64,000 nucleotides of DNA, taken from the NCBI RefSeq assembly GCF_000420325.1, contig NZ_ATUS01000001.1, positions 2,174,463-2,238,462 of the forward strand. The letters are read 5' to 3'. The notes beneath the pieces are model-generated. The model worked only from the letters and a program-made list of their open reading frames with translations. It had not been told where the DNA came from and ran no database searches. Shown here piece after piece: positions 17,908 to 26,294 of the stretch (the stretch's first letter is position 1; the number at the start of each line of letters is the position of its first letter). Both the position numbers and the translations under genes were made by a program. The stretch comes from Spongiibacter tropicus DSM 19543. Lineage in GTDB: Bacteria > Pseudomonadota > Gammaproteobacteria > Pseudomonadales > Spongiibacteraceae.

Positions 17908-19554
17908 TTACATCAGTTCTTTCATAATCGCCCGCAGCGCCGCTTCGCGATCGCCCAGCAGACTCTGGTAGTCGGCAAGCAGCTCGCGTTTTTCCTGCAG
18001 ACGATTGAGGTCGTCGCCATATTTTGACTGAATTTTAGTTTTGACGTCGGCCTCAACCTCTTTTAGCTGGCCCTTCAGCTCCTCACCGAGGACATCGCCA
18101 ATAATACTGTCGAGGTTCGACTTCAATTTGACGATGGGGTCACTGACACTCCCGCCGACGTTCAGGTTCATTACCAGCTTGCTGACGCTCTCCAGAGCTT
18201 TGGCGAGCCGCTGGGCGGTATCATTCTCGCTGCTGGCATTCGCGACCAGCAATTTGGCCTGATTGACCAAGCCTTTGACGGAGCCACTGAGGTCACTGCC
18301 GTCAACGGCAAAGTTGGCGTTGATATCCGCCAGCCCTTTTTCAAGTTGCAGAGGCAATTGCGGGCTCTGTGACAGCGAGATTCCGGACAGTGCCAACTGC
18401 TTTAGTGCCATATTGAATGCACTTTTGAGCGCGTCACCGCGTTGGTCGAAGATGCCGTCTATCTGCAATTGCGAGGCATTATTGACGCCACCTTTCAGCA
18501 GCATGGTGATGGGCTTGTTCCAATAATCCTGTTTGTCGGTGACGTCGCGGATTTCTCCGGAGTACGCCAGCTTTTCTTCACCGACCATTTGATAGCCGTC
18601 AATCAGGATTTCGCGGATAAGAATGTTCACCGGCAATTCACTGCTGGCTTCCGGTTGCGTGGGTTCGGGCTCTTTGCTTGCCAGGTCGCCTACGGTTTCA
18701 CGGTAGAGCGTCAGGCCGCGCTGAACCATCGCGGTGGCTTCATCGCCAACCAGAAAACGCAGCATGCCTTCGGTACCCTGGTCGATACCGTACTTACTCA
18801 TAATGCGCTGGCTCTGGGCCGAGGGCAGTTTGGCGGCGCGCTGGGTAAGTGATTTAGCCATGTCGATATCGGCGCCGAGCTCTTTGTTAAGCCCTTTGAA
18901 TTGCTTCAGCTCGTCTTTGATATCGTCGCGGAGCTGTTTGGCACCGGCCAGGCGTTCAAGGGTGTTTTTCTTCTTCAGCGCTTCCCAGCGTTGTTTGAAT
19001 TCATTGAAGGTTTCTTCCTTGGGCAGGGTTTTCGACTTTTCCTGCCATTTGCTTTCCAGCGACTTAAAGCCGTTTTCGATGTCATTGACCTCGGCCTGAA
19101 TAATCGCCTGCTCTTCGCTCATAATGGCGTTGGCATCGGGCAGGGTGATACTCGGCATGCCACTGCCTTCCTGCTCCGGTTTGGGTGGAGGCATACTGCC
19201 GTCCAGCGTGCCCGGTGTGCTGCGCTCGGTGTAGAGCTGGAGTCCCGAGAGCAGCACTTGATCTGCAATTACCTGCTGTTTGAGCAGGGCCTTCGTATCC
19301 ACATCGGCAGAAATGCGCTCGCTTTCCAACAGGTTGCGCATCGGTTCCTGCGGATTGGCAACCGTCAGGCCATTCAGTGCGACATGGGTGGGATAAAGTT
19401 TGATGTCGACGCTATCCACCGTTACTCGAGCGCCGACGGCCTTGCTGCCCTCGCTTTCTATGGCCCATTTGGCGATGGGTTCCATGGCAAATAGCACCGT
19501 GGCAATCACGAGCACGACCAGCAGTAGCAGGACGCGCGGTATCCATTTCAGCAT
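17908..19554 (-). CDS. TIGR03545-family membrane-anchored protein (AsmA-like N-terminus)
   Basis: This is a 548-residue protein starting MLKWIPRVLLLLVVLVIATV. It has AAGGAG ten bases upstream of ATG 19554; a longer frame to 19665 lacks such support. A single N-terminal membrane anchor is followed by an AsmA/DUF748-like strand-rich segment, GSKAVGARVTVDSVDIKLYP. A long charged helical region with coiled-coil character comes next (about 150-290), then a second beta-rich part and a C-terminal helix. The sequence agrees with the uncharacterised TIGR03545 family of outer-membrane bacteria. The usual small partner (TIGR03546) is not adjacent here. It is probably periplasmic and envelope-related; function is unknown. 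Confidence 0.7.
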   Translation of the reverse strand: MLKWIPRVLLLLVVLVIATVLFAMEPIAKWAIESEGSKAVGARVTVDSVDIKLYPTHVALNGLTVANPQEPMRNLLESERISADVDTKALLKQQVIADQVLLSGLQLYTERSTPGTLDGSMPPPKPEQEGSGMPSITLPDANAIMSEEQAIIQAEVNDIENGFKSLESKWQEKSKTLPKEETFNEFKQRWEALKKKNTLERLAGAKQLRDDIKDELKQFKGLNKELGADIDMAKSLTQRAAKLPSAQSQRIMSKYGIDQGTEGMLRFLVGDEATAMVQRGLTLYRETVGDLASKEPEPTQPEASSELPVNILIREILIDGYQMVGEEKLAYSGEIRDVTDKQDYWNKPITMLLKGGVNNASQLQIDGIFDQRGDALKSAFNMALKQLALSGISLSQSPQLPLQLEKGLADINANFAVDGSDLSGSVKGLVNQAKLLVANASSENDTAQRLAKALESVSKLVMNLNVGGSVSDPIVKLKSNLDSIIGDVLGEELKGQLKEVEADVKTKIQSKYGDDLNRLQEKRELLADYQSLLGDREAALRAIMKELM

Positions 19555-19942
19555 GCGCTCGATTCTCCTTGTTGAGGTGATGGGTGGCCAGAGCCGGGGC
19601 TCCCGTACGCCAATGTTGGCGATATAAGCCGGCGCTGGCAACACGACATGCTCTGTTTGACTCACAAACCGGGAATTTACTCACTTTTCATTACTTGTCT
19701 TTGATGGGCGCGCTGCGCGCTGCGCGGTGGCTGGTTCTGGCTTGGGCGGTTCTGCATCCCGGATCACGTCCGGGATGCCGGTGATAGCGCTAGATGGCGT
19801 TCGGTTATCCCCGCGATTACCCCTGTACACGGGGTGGTGGGCAGCGCTGACTCCACGAATACTGTTGGCGGAATACTAAAGATGTTTCGCGCCGCCCGTA
19901 TTGCAGCGACGGAATGCGATGATTGTTGAGTCGGAGAACACT
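19555..19942. other. Divergent intergenic region upstream of two genes
   Basis: These 388 bases separate the TIGR03545 gene (minus) from the GGET-repeat lipoprotein gene (plus), so both promoters must lie here. Repeat copy 7 (19751-19780) sits in the middle. I see no clear sigma-70 pair. The lipoprotein ribosome-binding site GGAGA is at about 19933-19937. Confidence 0.5.
19751..19780 (+). repeat. Small palindromic intergenic repeat, copy 7
   Basis: GCATCCCGGA (19754-19763), loop TCACG and TCCGGGATGC (19769-19778) form a perfect 10-bp stem, the longest of the family. The preceding TTCT matches copy 5. Confidence 0.75.
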
Positions 19943-22900
19943 ATGCGATTTCTAGCTTGGAAGCACCTGCCCGTGCTGGCCTTAGCCGTCACGGTGGCAG
20001 CTTGTAACGATGACCATAAATACCCCCAAGGCGGCAAATCGGAGTCGGTAGCGGTATCACCGTCTCTCGGTTTGGTCTCCAGTGCCCTGGTGAATGTCTA
20101 CGAAGCCGATGGCCTAACGCTGATCGGCACCGGAACGACGGCGGCTGACGGGAGTGTGGTCGTGGACTACGGTCGTTACCGTGGGCCGGTAGTCATCGAA
20201 GTAGTCGGTGGCAGTGATGCCAGCTATTACGACGAGTCTGCCAAGGCAACACTCGCCTTTCCGGCGGGGCAGAGTATGCGCGCGATGGCGATTGCACCCA
20301 ATACCGCATTGGCGGTCACGCCGCTGACTCATCTGGCGTATGAGATTGCCTTGGCGCGCGGTATTTCCCCGCTGACCAGTGATGACGTGAACGCGATTAA
20401 TGAAGAGGTCCGCGCCGCGATTGCGCCGGGCTTGACCAGTATTCTCAGCGTGCCGAGCCTGGTGTCCGGAGCGACGGCGGTCAACAGCCTGGAAGACACC
20501 GAAGCAGGGCGCTATGCCTTATTACTGGCGGCCCTTGCCGAGCTGTCATCCGGCGATGGCTTGCCTGCGGTGAACACCATGAATGCCTTGGTTGCCGACG
20601 GCAAAGACAGCGCACTGGACGGTATGGCTGATGGCAGCTCTGTGACCGTTCCCTATACCGACTTCGTGGCAGATTTGACGGCGGCGATCAGCGCTCAGGC
20701 GGCGCTGCTGGCAAACTCGGCCTTGCAGGCAAACACTGCGGCGCTCACCCCGGATTCCAGCACGATTGGTGAGGAAGAGACTGGCGGTGAGACGGGTGGA
20801 GAAACTGGTGGCGAAACCGGCGGCGAGACGGGCGGAGAAACCGGTGGTGAAACTGGCGGCGAGACCGGTGGTGAGACCGGTGGAGAAACCGGTGGTGAGA
20901 CTGGCGGCGAGACCGGTGGTGAGACTGGCGGAGAAACCGGTGGGGAGACGGGCGGAGAAACCGGTGGCGAGACTGGCGGCGAAACCGGTGGTGAGACTGG
21001 CGGCGAGACCGGTGGTGAGACTGGCGGAGAAACCGGTGGCCAAACCGATCCGGAAGTCGATAATCAAGGCAAAGGCCGCTTCACTGGCGATGGTTTCACT
21101 GGCGATATCGACGGTGTGACTTATACCTTCACCGATGTTGTCGACATCCTAACCAGCAACAACGGCAATGGGCTGGTTTATCTCGAGGGGCTGGATAGTG
21201 AGCGGCGCGAGAAGTGGCGAGTGCACGTGCCGGCAACAATAGGCACCTATTCCTGCGACGATAACGGCCACGACACGGTACTGCAGTACATCAATGCTGA
21301 CGATTTCGATCAGGCAGGGCTGGCTTCAGGCAACGGCGACTGCGTGATTAAAGTGGTGCAGGCCGGTCCGGTCTACGAGGGTTACTTCTCCGGGAATTTC
21401 TCGGGCGAGGAGCCTCGCCGGGTAGTGAGCAATGGCTACTTCAAGGCGACGCTCGAAAATACCGGCGGCGGTGAAACCGGGGGCGAGACCGGCGGCGGTG
21501 GTGTCGCTGGCGATCTCGATAACCCGGTTTACGATCCCCTGAATGGCAAGAATGGCGCCTATTTGAAGTTTGCAGACAGCGATTACCGCTATCTGCTGGA
21601 CTTTGGCAGTGTGTACACCACACTGAATGGAATCCGACAGCTTCAGTTTAAAGTGGATACCCGCAAAGAGGTGGATACCACTGCCTATGACGGACTGTTG
21701 CCTGCCTTTATGCTGTTCTATATCCCCCATGTGCTTGGTGAGCAGGTGTGCAACGACGAGCTGCAAATCGTGCTGTCGATGAACGCTACGTCGGGGGCGC
21801 CGGATAACCGAGGCGAATACAGTGCAAGCAGCTGTACGGTACGTGTGGATTATGTCAGCGAACTGGGGGGCATGCAGGGCGTTATCCTGTCGGCCAGCCT
21901 GGAGAAAGGCGACTACGAAATCCAGCTCGAAAATGTGCCATTTAAGGTTTATGACCATGTTGGTACGGCCGGGGCACTGGAGGGCGAGTTGCCGCTGGAA
22001 TACTTCGGCAGTATCGAATTGGCCGACAACCCCAGTTTCGAACTCGGCTCAGATCAGCACTTCCTGTTGGATAACCCTGTTGGTCTCGGCGGTACCAGCC
22101 CTGATGACGGCACGCCGCCGTTTACCGGCAATGCCTCCGATATCATCAGCCTGCATGCAGGCACCCAGCCCAATGGCGGCTTTGCCGGAGACACCACCTA
22201 CAACTGCGGCACCGAATACCGGAGTCGCTCCGGGGCTATGCAGATGTGGGTGAAAGTGGGTACTTACCTGCTTGAGCAGCGTTACAGCTCTGATGACAGC
22301 GGTGGCGAGTGTGAAATCGTTACCGTGTCGCGCGGTGGCAAGTTCTACGACGCCAGCTATACCGCGACCTTGTTTGCTCAGGAAAACTTGCTGGAAGGCG
22401 ACGACCGCCGTTTGGAAATCAGCGGAAAATTCCGTAACTATGCTGTCGTGCTGACGCGTCCCGATGATGACAGCGGTGACGAAGGCGAACTGGCGCCCAA
22501 CGAAGTCGGCATGACCCTGCGCGTTGAAGACGGTAGTGGCCACTGGCAGACGGGCGACCGCTTCAAGTTCCTCTACGACGCCTTCGATCAGCTGTATGGC
22601 TATGAGACCGCTTACAACCAGTACGGTCATCGCACTCTGGATCGCCGCAAAGAGCTCAAGTTGGACGTGATCAATATGCCGCGTGAAGTGGGTGTGTACA
22701 ACTGCGCTGATGTGAACAGTGCCGACAATCGCGCGGTGCAGGTAAATCTGCAAGCGATTGGCGCGCTGTATCAGACTACGCAGTACGACCGCGACGCCAA
22801 GGCTGAGCTCACGCTGGATGGCGCTGCCTGTCAGGTAGAAATTCTCAGCGATGACAATGGCTATGTGACTGGCACCTACACGGCCACAGCACTGATTATC

Positions 22901-22990
22901 GACGGTGAGCAAATCATGCCCGGCGGTGACAATGTGGTGCGTATCTCAGGCAGCTTCCGTCGCAAAATGGAGCCTCAGCCCGAATCGTAA
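19943..22990 (+). CDS. Large predicted lipoprotein with 22 tandem ETGG repeats
   Basis: This protein has 1015 residues from ATG 19943 (GGAGA upstream). MRFLAWKHLPVLALAVTVAAC is a lipoprotein signal with C21 as the lipidation site. Residues ~25-275 form an alpha/beta domain with VTPLTHLAYEIALA. Then 22 exact ETGG units (20777-21040) make an acidic, glycine-rich linker. The remaining ~650 residues contain several beta-rich modules, each ending with a Cys pair (for example GTYSCDDNG...GDCVIKV, TTYNCGTE...GECEIVTV, GVYNCADV...ACQVEIL). A short second GGGETGGETGGGG linker lies at ~21465-21500. Disulfide-bonded surface display is likely; I recognise no enzyme motif. A strong terminator follows. Confidence 0.75.
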   Translation: MRFLAWKHLPVLALAVTVAACNDDHKYPQGGKSESVAVSPSLGLVSSALVNVYEADGLTLIGTGTTAADGSVVVDYGRYRGPVVIEVVGGSDASYYDESAKATLAFPAGQSMRAMAIAPNTALAVTPLTHLAYEIALARGISPLTSDDVNAINEEVRAAIAPGLTSILSVPSLVSGATAVNSLEDTEAGRYALLLAALAELSSGDGLPAVNTMNALVADGKDSALDGMADGSSVTVPYTDFVADLTAAISAQAALLANSALQANTAALTPDSSTIGEEETGGETGGETGGETGGETGGETGGETGGETGGETGGETGGETGGETGGETGGETGGETGGETGGETGGETGGETGGETGGETGGETGGQTDPEVDNQGKGRFTGDGFTGDIDGVTYTFTDVVDILTSNNGNGLVYLEGLDSERREKWRVHVPATIGTYSCDDNGHDTVLQYINADDFDQAGLASGNGDCVIKVVQAGPVYEGYFSGNFSGEEPRRVVSNGYFKATLENTGGGETGGETGGGGVAGDLDNPVYDPLNGKNGAYLKFADSDYRYLLDFGSVYTTLNGIRQLQFKVDTRKEVDTTAYDGLLPAFMLFYIPHVLGEQVCNDELQIVLSMNATSGAPDNRGEYSASSCTVRVDYVSELGGMQGVILSASLEKGDYEIQLENVPFKVYDHVGTAGALEGELPLEYFGSIELADNPSFELGSDQHFLLDNPVGLGGTSPDDGTPPFTGNASDIISLHAGTQPNGGFAGDTTYNCGTEYRSRSGAMQMWVKVGTYLLEQRYSSDDSGGECEIVTVSRGGKFYDASYTATLFAQENLLEGDDRRLEISGKFRNYAVVLTRPDDDSGDEGELAPNEVGMTLRVEDGSGHWQTGDRFKFLYDAFDQLYGYETAYNQYGHRTLDRRKELKLDVINMPREVGVYNCADVNSADNRAVQVNLQAIGALYQTTQYDRDAKAELTLDGAACQVEILSDDNGYVTGTYTATALIIDGEQIMPGGDNVVRISGSFRRKMEPQPES
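20777..21040 (+). repeat. 12-bp tandem repeat array encoding (ETGG)22
   Basis: Twenty-two contiguous 12-base units follow the pattern GAR-ACN-GGN-GGN. The protein repeat is perfect while third codon positions vary. Units 11-14 (20897-20944) and 19-22 (20993-21040) match at 47 of 48 bases, showing a 48-base higher-order duplication. Confidence 0.95.
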
Positions 22991-23004
22991 AGCCGCTTAG
23001 GGAC

Positions 23005-23041
23005 AGAGCCCGATGGAACGTCGTTCCATCGGGCTCTTTTT
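23005..23041 (+). terminator. Strong rho-independent terminator after the lipoprotein gene
   Basis: AGAGCCCGATGGAAC (23005-23019) pairs with GTTCCATCGGGCTCT (23023-23037), a 15-bp stem followed by TTTT. It starts 14 bases after the stop codon. It could also end leftward transcription if any crosses. Confidence 0.93.
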
Positions 23042-23130
23042 GTTTCTGATGCTTTGTGTTTGCTTGTAGCAGAACGGTGTCGTGGTTAGCGGTGATGGCA
23101 ATGTGTGGAGAGAGAGGCTGGGGAAGCTGT

Positions 23131-23724
23131 CTATCGCATTTCTTCTTTAAACCGCTCAACAAATGCGGCGACGGCCTGGCCGCGATGGCTGAGTCGGTTC
23201 TTTTCTTCCGGAGGGAGTTCCGCTGCGGTTTTATCCAGCGCCGCGACGTAAAAGTGAGGATCGTAGCCGAAGCCGTTGCCGCCTCTGGCGGTATCGATAA
23301 TTTCGCCGGGCCAGCGGCCTTCACAGATGAGGGGGGCGGGGTCGGTGGCGTGGCGCACAAACACCAGTGCGCAGTGAAAATGGGCGCGGCGGTTGTTCTC
23401 GCCTGCCAGTTTCTCAACGAGTTTGGCGTTGTTGTCGGTGTCGCTGGCGCCATCGCCTGCGTAGCGGGCGGAGTAGATGCCGGGGGCGCCATTGAGCGCG
23501 TTCACGCAGAGGCCGGAGTCGTCCGCCAGCGCGGGAAGGCCGGTCTGGGCGGCGGCATTGCGGGCTTTGAGCAGCGCATTTTCAACAAAGCTCAGGCCGG
23601 TCTCCTCGGCTTCGTCTACCTTCAGGTCTTTCTGGCTGAGTAGCTCGAAGCGCTCGCCCAGCAATTGGCTGAATTCGGCGAGCTTGCCCCGATTGCCGGT
23701 GGCCACCACAATTTTGCTGCTCAC
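23131..23724 (-). CDS. rdgB: XTP/dITP diphosphatase (non-canonical purine NTP pyrophosphatase)
   Basis: This Ham1/RdgB-family enzyme of 197 residues hydrolyses XTP, dITP and ITP to monophosphates and keeps them out of nucleic acids. It starts with a GTG codon; IVVATGNRGKLAEF is the nucleotide-binding start, with FVENALLKARNAA, LADDSGLCVNALNGAPG and IYSARYAG following. The C-terminal GYDPHFYV and LSHRGQA complete the family pattern. GGAG lies within the end of the upstream gene, one base before the start region. It closes the conserved yggS-proC-yggT-yggU-metX-metW-DUF4426-rdgB run, as in Pseudomonas. Confidence 0.95.
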   Translation of the reverse strand: MSSKIVVATGNRGKLAEFSQLLGERFELLSQKDLKVDEAEETGLSFVENALLKARNAAAQTGLPALADDSGLCVNALNGAPGIYSARYAGDGASDTDNNAKLVEKLAGENNRRAHFHCALVFVRHATDPAPLICEGRWPGEIIDTARGGNGFGYDPHFYVAALDKTAAELPPEEKNRLSHRGQAVAAFVERFKEEMR

Positions 23725-23725
23725 A

Positions 23726-24199
23726 TCAGTCTCCGTCGCGGTAAAGCTGTTTGTTGAACTGGATGTCGTAGGGCTGTGGGCGCTCGTCCGTTTTTACGCT
23801 CAAGCGAAAGTCCCTGCGTTCGCGCTTACTGTCGATTTCCAACTCGGCGATGTAGTAAATCGCGTCCTGTTCAATCACTTCGCGAAATTCCAGCGGGGTG
23901 CGGTGAATCAGGTCGGAGCTGCTGCCGCTGACCTCGGCGCGCAAGGCGCGACTGCGCTGCTCCTCCTGTTTGCTGACGGCAACATTCATTAAAAACTTGT
24001 TGTCGCCGCGCACGATCCCGTAACTGCGAGCCACCTGTGGGCTGAGAAAGCTGGTGTTCAGCACAGTAAAGTGCACAGTGACATCGCCAAACTGTTTGCT
24101 GGTCGGCGCGGCCTCGGGGGGCGTGTCTTCTTGCGCGATCGCGGGCAGCGCCGCGATCAGGCTGATCAACAGAATGTTAAGCCGCTTAAAAACGCGCAT
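23726..24199 (-). CDS. DUF4426 domain periplasmic protein
   Basis: This is a 157-residue protein with an N-terminal signal peptide (MRVFKRLNILLISLIAALPAIAQ written in two parts: basic MRVFKR, then a hydrophobic core ending ALPAIA). The mature part has FGDVTVHFTVLNTSFLSPQVARSYGIVRG, the usual opening of DUF4426 proteins. It should be periplasmic. The function is not known; the gene regularly sits between metW and rdgB in gammaproteobacteria. It overlaps no neighbour but lies one base from the rdgB start, so they are surely co-transcribed. Confidence 0.85.
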   Translation of the reverse strand: MRVFKRLNILLISLIAALPAIAQEDTPPEAAPTSKQFGDVTVHFTVLNTSFLSPQVARSYGIVRGDNKFLMNVAVSKQEEQRSRALRAEVSGSSSDLIHRTPLEFREVIEQDAIYYIAELEIDSKRERRDFRLSVKTDERPQPYDIQFNKQLYRDGD

Positions 24200-24225
24200 G
24201 CTTGTCTCCTCGCCTGACAGGGTAT

Positions 24226-24816
24226 TTATTTGCTGATGTGGTAAACGGCGGTGACACCCAGCAGATTCGGGAAGCGCTGAGCCAGCGCGCCCTGGGTATT
24301 GTCGCCGCTGACGACGCTGCTGTTGAGTATACGGATATGGCGCTCGGCGCAGAGCACCTCAAAATCCCTGACTGTGCAGAAGTGGATGTTGGGAGTGTCG
24401 TACCAGGCGTATGGCAGAAACTTGCTGACCGGCATACGACCGCGTCCGCTCAGGTGCCAGCGGCTGCGCCAGTGCCCGAAGTTGGGGAAGGTGACGATGC
24501 ATTCGCGGCCCACCCGAAGCATCTCATCGATCACCAGATGCGGATAGCGCAGGGTTTGCAGGGCCAGGGTCATGACCACCACATCGAAGCTGTCGTCGCG
24601 GAAATTGCCCAGACCGGTGTTGAGGTCGTGTTCAATCACGTTCACGCCTTTGTTCAGCGCCTCGGTGATGTTATCGGGGTCGATTTCCAAGCCCAGACCG
24701 GACACTTGTTTTTCATCGCCGAGGGTTTTCAGCAGCGTCCCGTCGCCACAGCCGAGGTCGAGAACGCGGGCGCCGGGTTTAATCCAGGGTTGGATCAGGG
24801 TCAGGTCAAAACGCAT
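24226..24816 (-). CDS. metW: Methionine biosynthesis protein MetW
   Basis: This SAM-binding methyltransferase-fold protein has 196 residues. It starts [29 protein letters not shown], where DLGCGDG is motif I. FPNFGHWRSRWHLSGRGRMP and WYDTPNIHFCTVRDFE are characteristic of MetW. It partners with MetX in homoserine acylation, probably by stabilising or stimulating it rather than by methylating. The start overlaps the stop of metX by one base (TGATG), so the longer frame reaching into metX is ignored. The pair is a standard gammaproteobacterial operon feature. Confidence 0.93.
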   Translation of the reverse strand: MRFDLTLIQPWIKPGARVLDLGCGDGTLLKTLGDEKQVSGLGLEIDPDNITEALNKGVNVIEHDLNTGLGNFRDDSFDVVVMTLALQTLRYPHLVIDEMLRVGRECIVTFPNFGHWRSRWHLSGRGRMPVSKFLPYAWYDTPNIHFCTVRDFEVLCAERHIRILNSSVVSGDNTQGALAQRFPNLLGVTAVYHISK

Positions 24817-25970
24817 CACAGGCCCTCCGCCACACGCTTCATATACGCGTTGAATACCGATACGTAGCGCGGAATAGGAATAAGGAAGGCATCGTGGCCG
24901 TGGTTCGCCTCGATCTCCGCGTAGCTCACCGATTTGCCGGCCGCGACCAGCGCGTCGACAATTTCCCGCGACCGGCTGGGAGCAAAGCGCCAGTCCGAGG
25001 TGAACGACACCACCATAAATGCGCACTTGGCGTGACTGAAGGCGGCGACCGGGTCGTCGTCGTACTCGCGCGCCAGATCGTAGTAATCCAGCGCTTTGGT
25101 CATCAGCAGATAGGTATTGGCGTCAAAGGTTTCGGCAAATCGCGAGCCCTGATGGCGCAAATAGCTTTCCACCTGAAACTCCACCGGCCCTTCGGCGCCG
25201 ACACGGAGATCGCCGGCTTTCAGATCGCGGCCGAATTTCTCTTTCATGCCATCGTCCGACAGATAGGTCACGTGGCCGATCATGCGCGCCAGCGACAGCC
25301 CCTGTCGCGGCAGGGTGTTGTGCTCCAGATAGCGGCCGCCGTGAAACTCGGGGTCTGACATGATCGCGTTGCGCGCGATCTCATTAAAGGCAATGTTCTG
25401 CGCGGACAGCTTCATGGCCGAGGCAATCACGACGCAATGGCGCGTGGCGTCCGGGTATTCCAATGCCCAGCGCATGGCCTGCATGCCACCCAGACTGCCG
25501 CCGATAATGGCGGCCCATTGTTCGATGCCGAAGTGCTGCATCATCAAACGCTGGCTTTCTACCCAATCGCGACAACGCAGATAGGGGAAGTCTGGTCCCC
25601 AAGGCTTACCGGTTTCGGGGTTGATGCTGACGGGGCCGGTGGAGCCGTGGCAGCCGCCAATATTGTTGATGCTGAGCACGAAAAACACATTGGTGTCGAT
25701 GGGTTTGCCGGGGCCGATGCAGGAATCCCACCAGCCGGGTTTGCGCTCGTCCTCGCTGTGATAGCCCGCCGCATGATGGTGGCCGCTCAGTGCGTGGCAG
25801 ATCAGAATGGCATTGCTGCGCGCGGCGTTCAGTTCACCGTAGGTCTCGTAAACCACATCGTGTTCCGGCAGGCTGCGGCCGCAGGACAGTACCAGCGGCT
25901 GATCGAAATGCAGCGTTTGCGGCTGGACAATGCCTACGCTGTCTGGCTCCTGAGATGGGTGCTGTGTCAC
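24816..25970 (-). CDS. metX: Homoserine O-acyltransferase MetX
   Basis: This alpha/beta hydrolase of 384 residues activates homoserine for methionine synthesis. The nucleophile elbow is GGSLGGMQ with S159. [16 protein letters not shown] forms the oxyanion region, and NHGHDAFL near the C-terminus carries the catalytic His. It starts at GTG 25970. MetX was named an acetyltransferase, but many gammaproteobacterial MetX proteins paired with MetW are known to use succinyl-CoA. Which acyl donor is used here cannot be decided by eye. It is co-transcribed with metW and follows yggU by 9 bases. Confidence 0.93.
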   Translation of the reverse strand: MTQHPSQEPDSVGIVQPQTLHFDQPLVLSCGRSLPEHDVVYETYGELNAARSNAILICHALSGHHHAAGYHSEDERKPGWWDSCIGPGKPIDTNVFFVLSINNIGGCHGSTGPVSINPETGKPWGPDFPYLRCRDWVESQRLMMQHFGIEQWAAIIGGSLGGMQAMRWALEYPDATRHCVVIASAMKLSAQNIAFNEIARNAIMSDPEFHGGRYLEHNTLPRQGLSLARMIGHVTYLSDDGMKEKFGRDLKAGDLRVGAEGPVEFQVESYLRHQGSRFAETFDANTYLLMTKALDYYDLAREYDDDPVAAFSHAKCAFMVVSFTSDWRFAPSRSREIVDALVAAGKSVSYAEIEANHGHDAFLIPIPRYVSVFNAYMKRVAEGL

Positions 25971-25979
25971 CTGATCGCC

Positions 25980-26288
25980 TTATCCCTTGTCGCTGTGTGC
26001 AGCAGAAATGGAAAGTTCTGCCGGTAGTATTCCGGGTGTTTGAATTCTAAGGGTTTTTTGCCGACTTTGCGCCCCCGAACTGAGTTCGATATCGGCTTTC
26101 TTTACCTTGAAGCGCTTGGCGAGAAAGGTGCAGAGTGCGGCGTTGGCCTTGCCGTCAACGGCGGCGGCGCGCAGCCGGATTTTCAGTCGCTCGCCGTGCA
26201 GGCCGGCAAACTCATCCCGGCTGGCGCCGGGTTGAATATGGCAGAACAACAGCAGCGTATTGTCCTGCCAGCGGTAAAACGCCGTCAT
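25980..26288 (-). CDS. yggU: DUF167 family protein (YggU)
   Basis: This is a small basic protein of 102 residues. HIQPGASRDEFAGLHGERLKIRLRAA, VDGKANAALCTFLAKRF and SGAQSRQKTLRI are the conserved blocks of the DUF167/YggU family. The function is unknown. It lies between yggT and metX with 6- and 9-base spacers, a conserved position in gammaproteobacteria. The C-terminal tail after KTLRI is longer than in E. coli YggU and looks unconserved. Confidence 0.9.
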   Translation of the reverse strand: MTAFYRWQDNTLLLFCHIQPGASRDEFAGLHGERLKIRLRAAAVDGKANAALCTFLAKRFKVKKADIELSSGAQSRQKTLRIQTPGILPAELSISAAHSDKG

Positions 26289-26294
26289 GGCAAT

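Noticed and set aside
20777..21040. CRISPR array
   Set aside because: The units are contiguous 12-mers with codon-phase variation and no unique spacers; it is a protein-coding tandem repeat.
20777..21040. Phase variation by frameshift in the repeat
   Set aside because: The unit length is 12 bases, so gain or loss of units changes length but not frame.
20546..21067. 173-residue minus-strand frame across the ETGG repeats
   Set aside because: The 12-base repeat has no stop in several frames, so long shadow frames are automatic. The plus-strand frame has a lipoprotein signal and continues into folded-looking modules.
22049..22912. 287-residue minus-strand frame inside the lipoprotein gene
   Set aside because: No start signal or recognisable domain; the plus strand is coding throughout.
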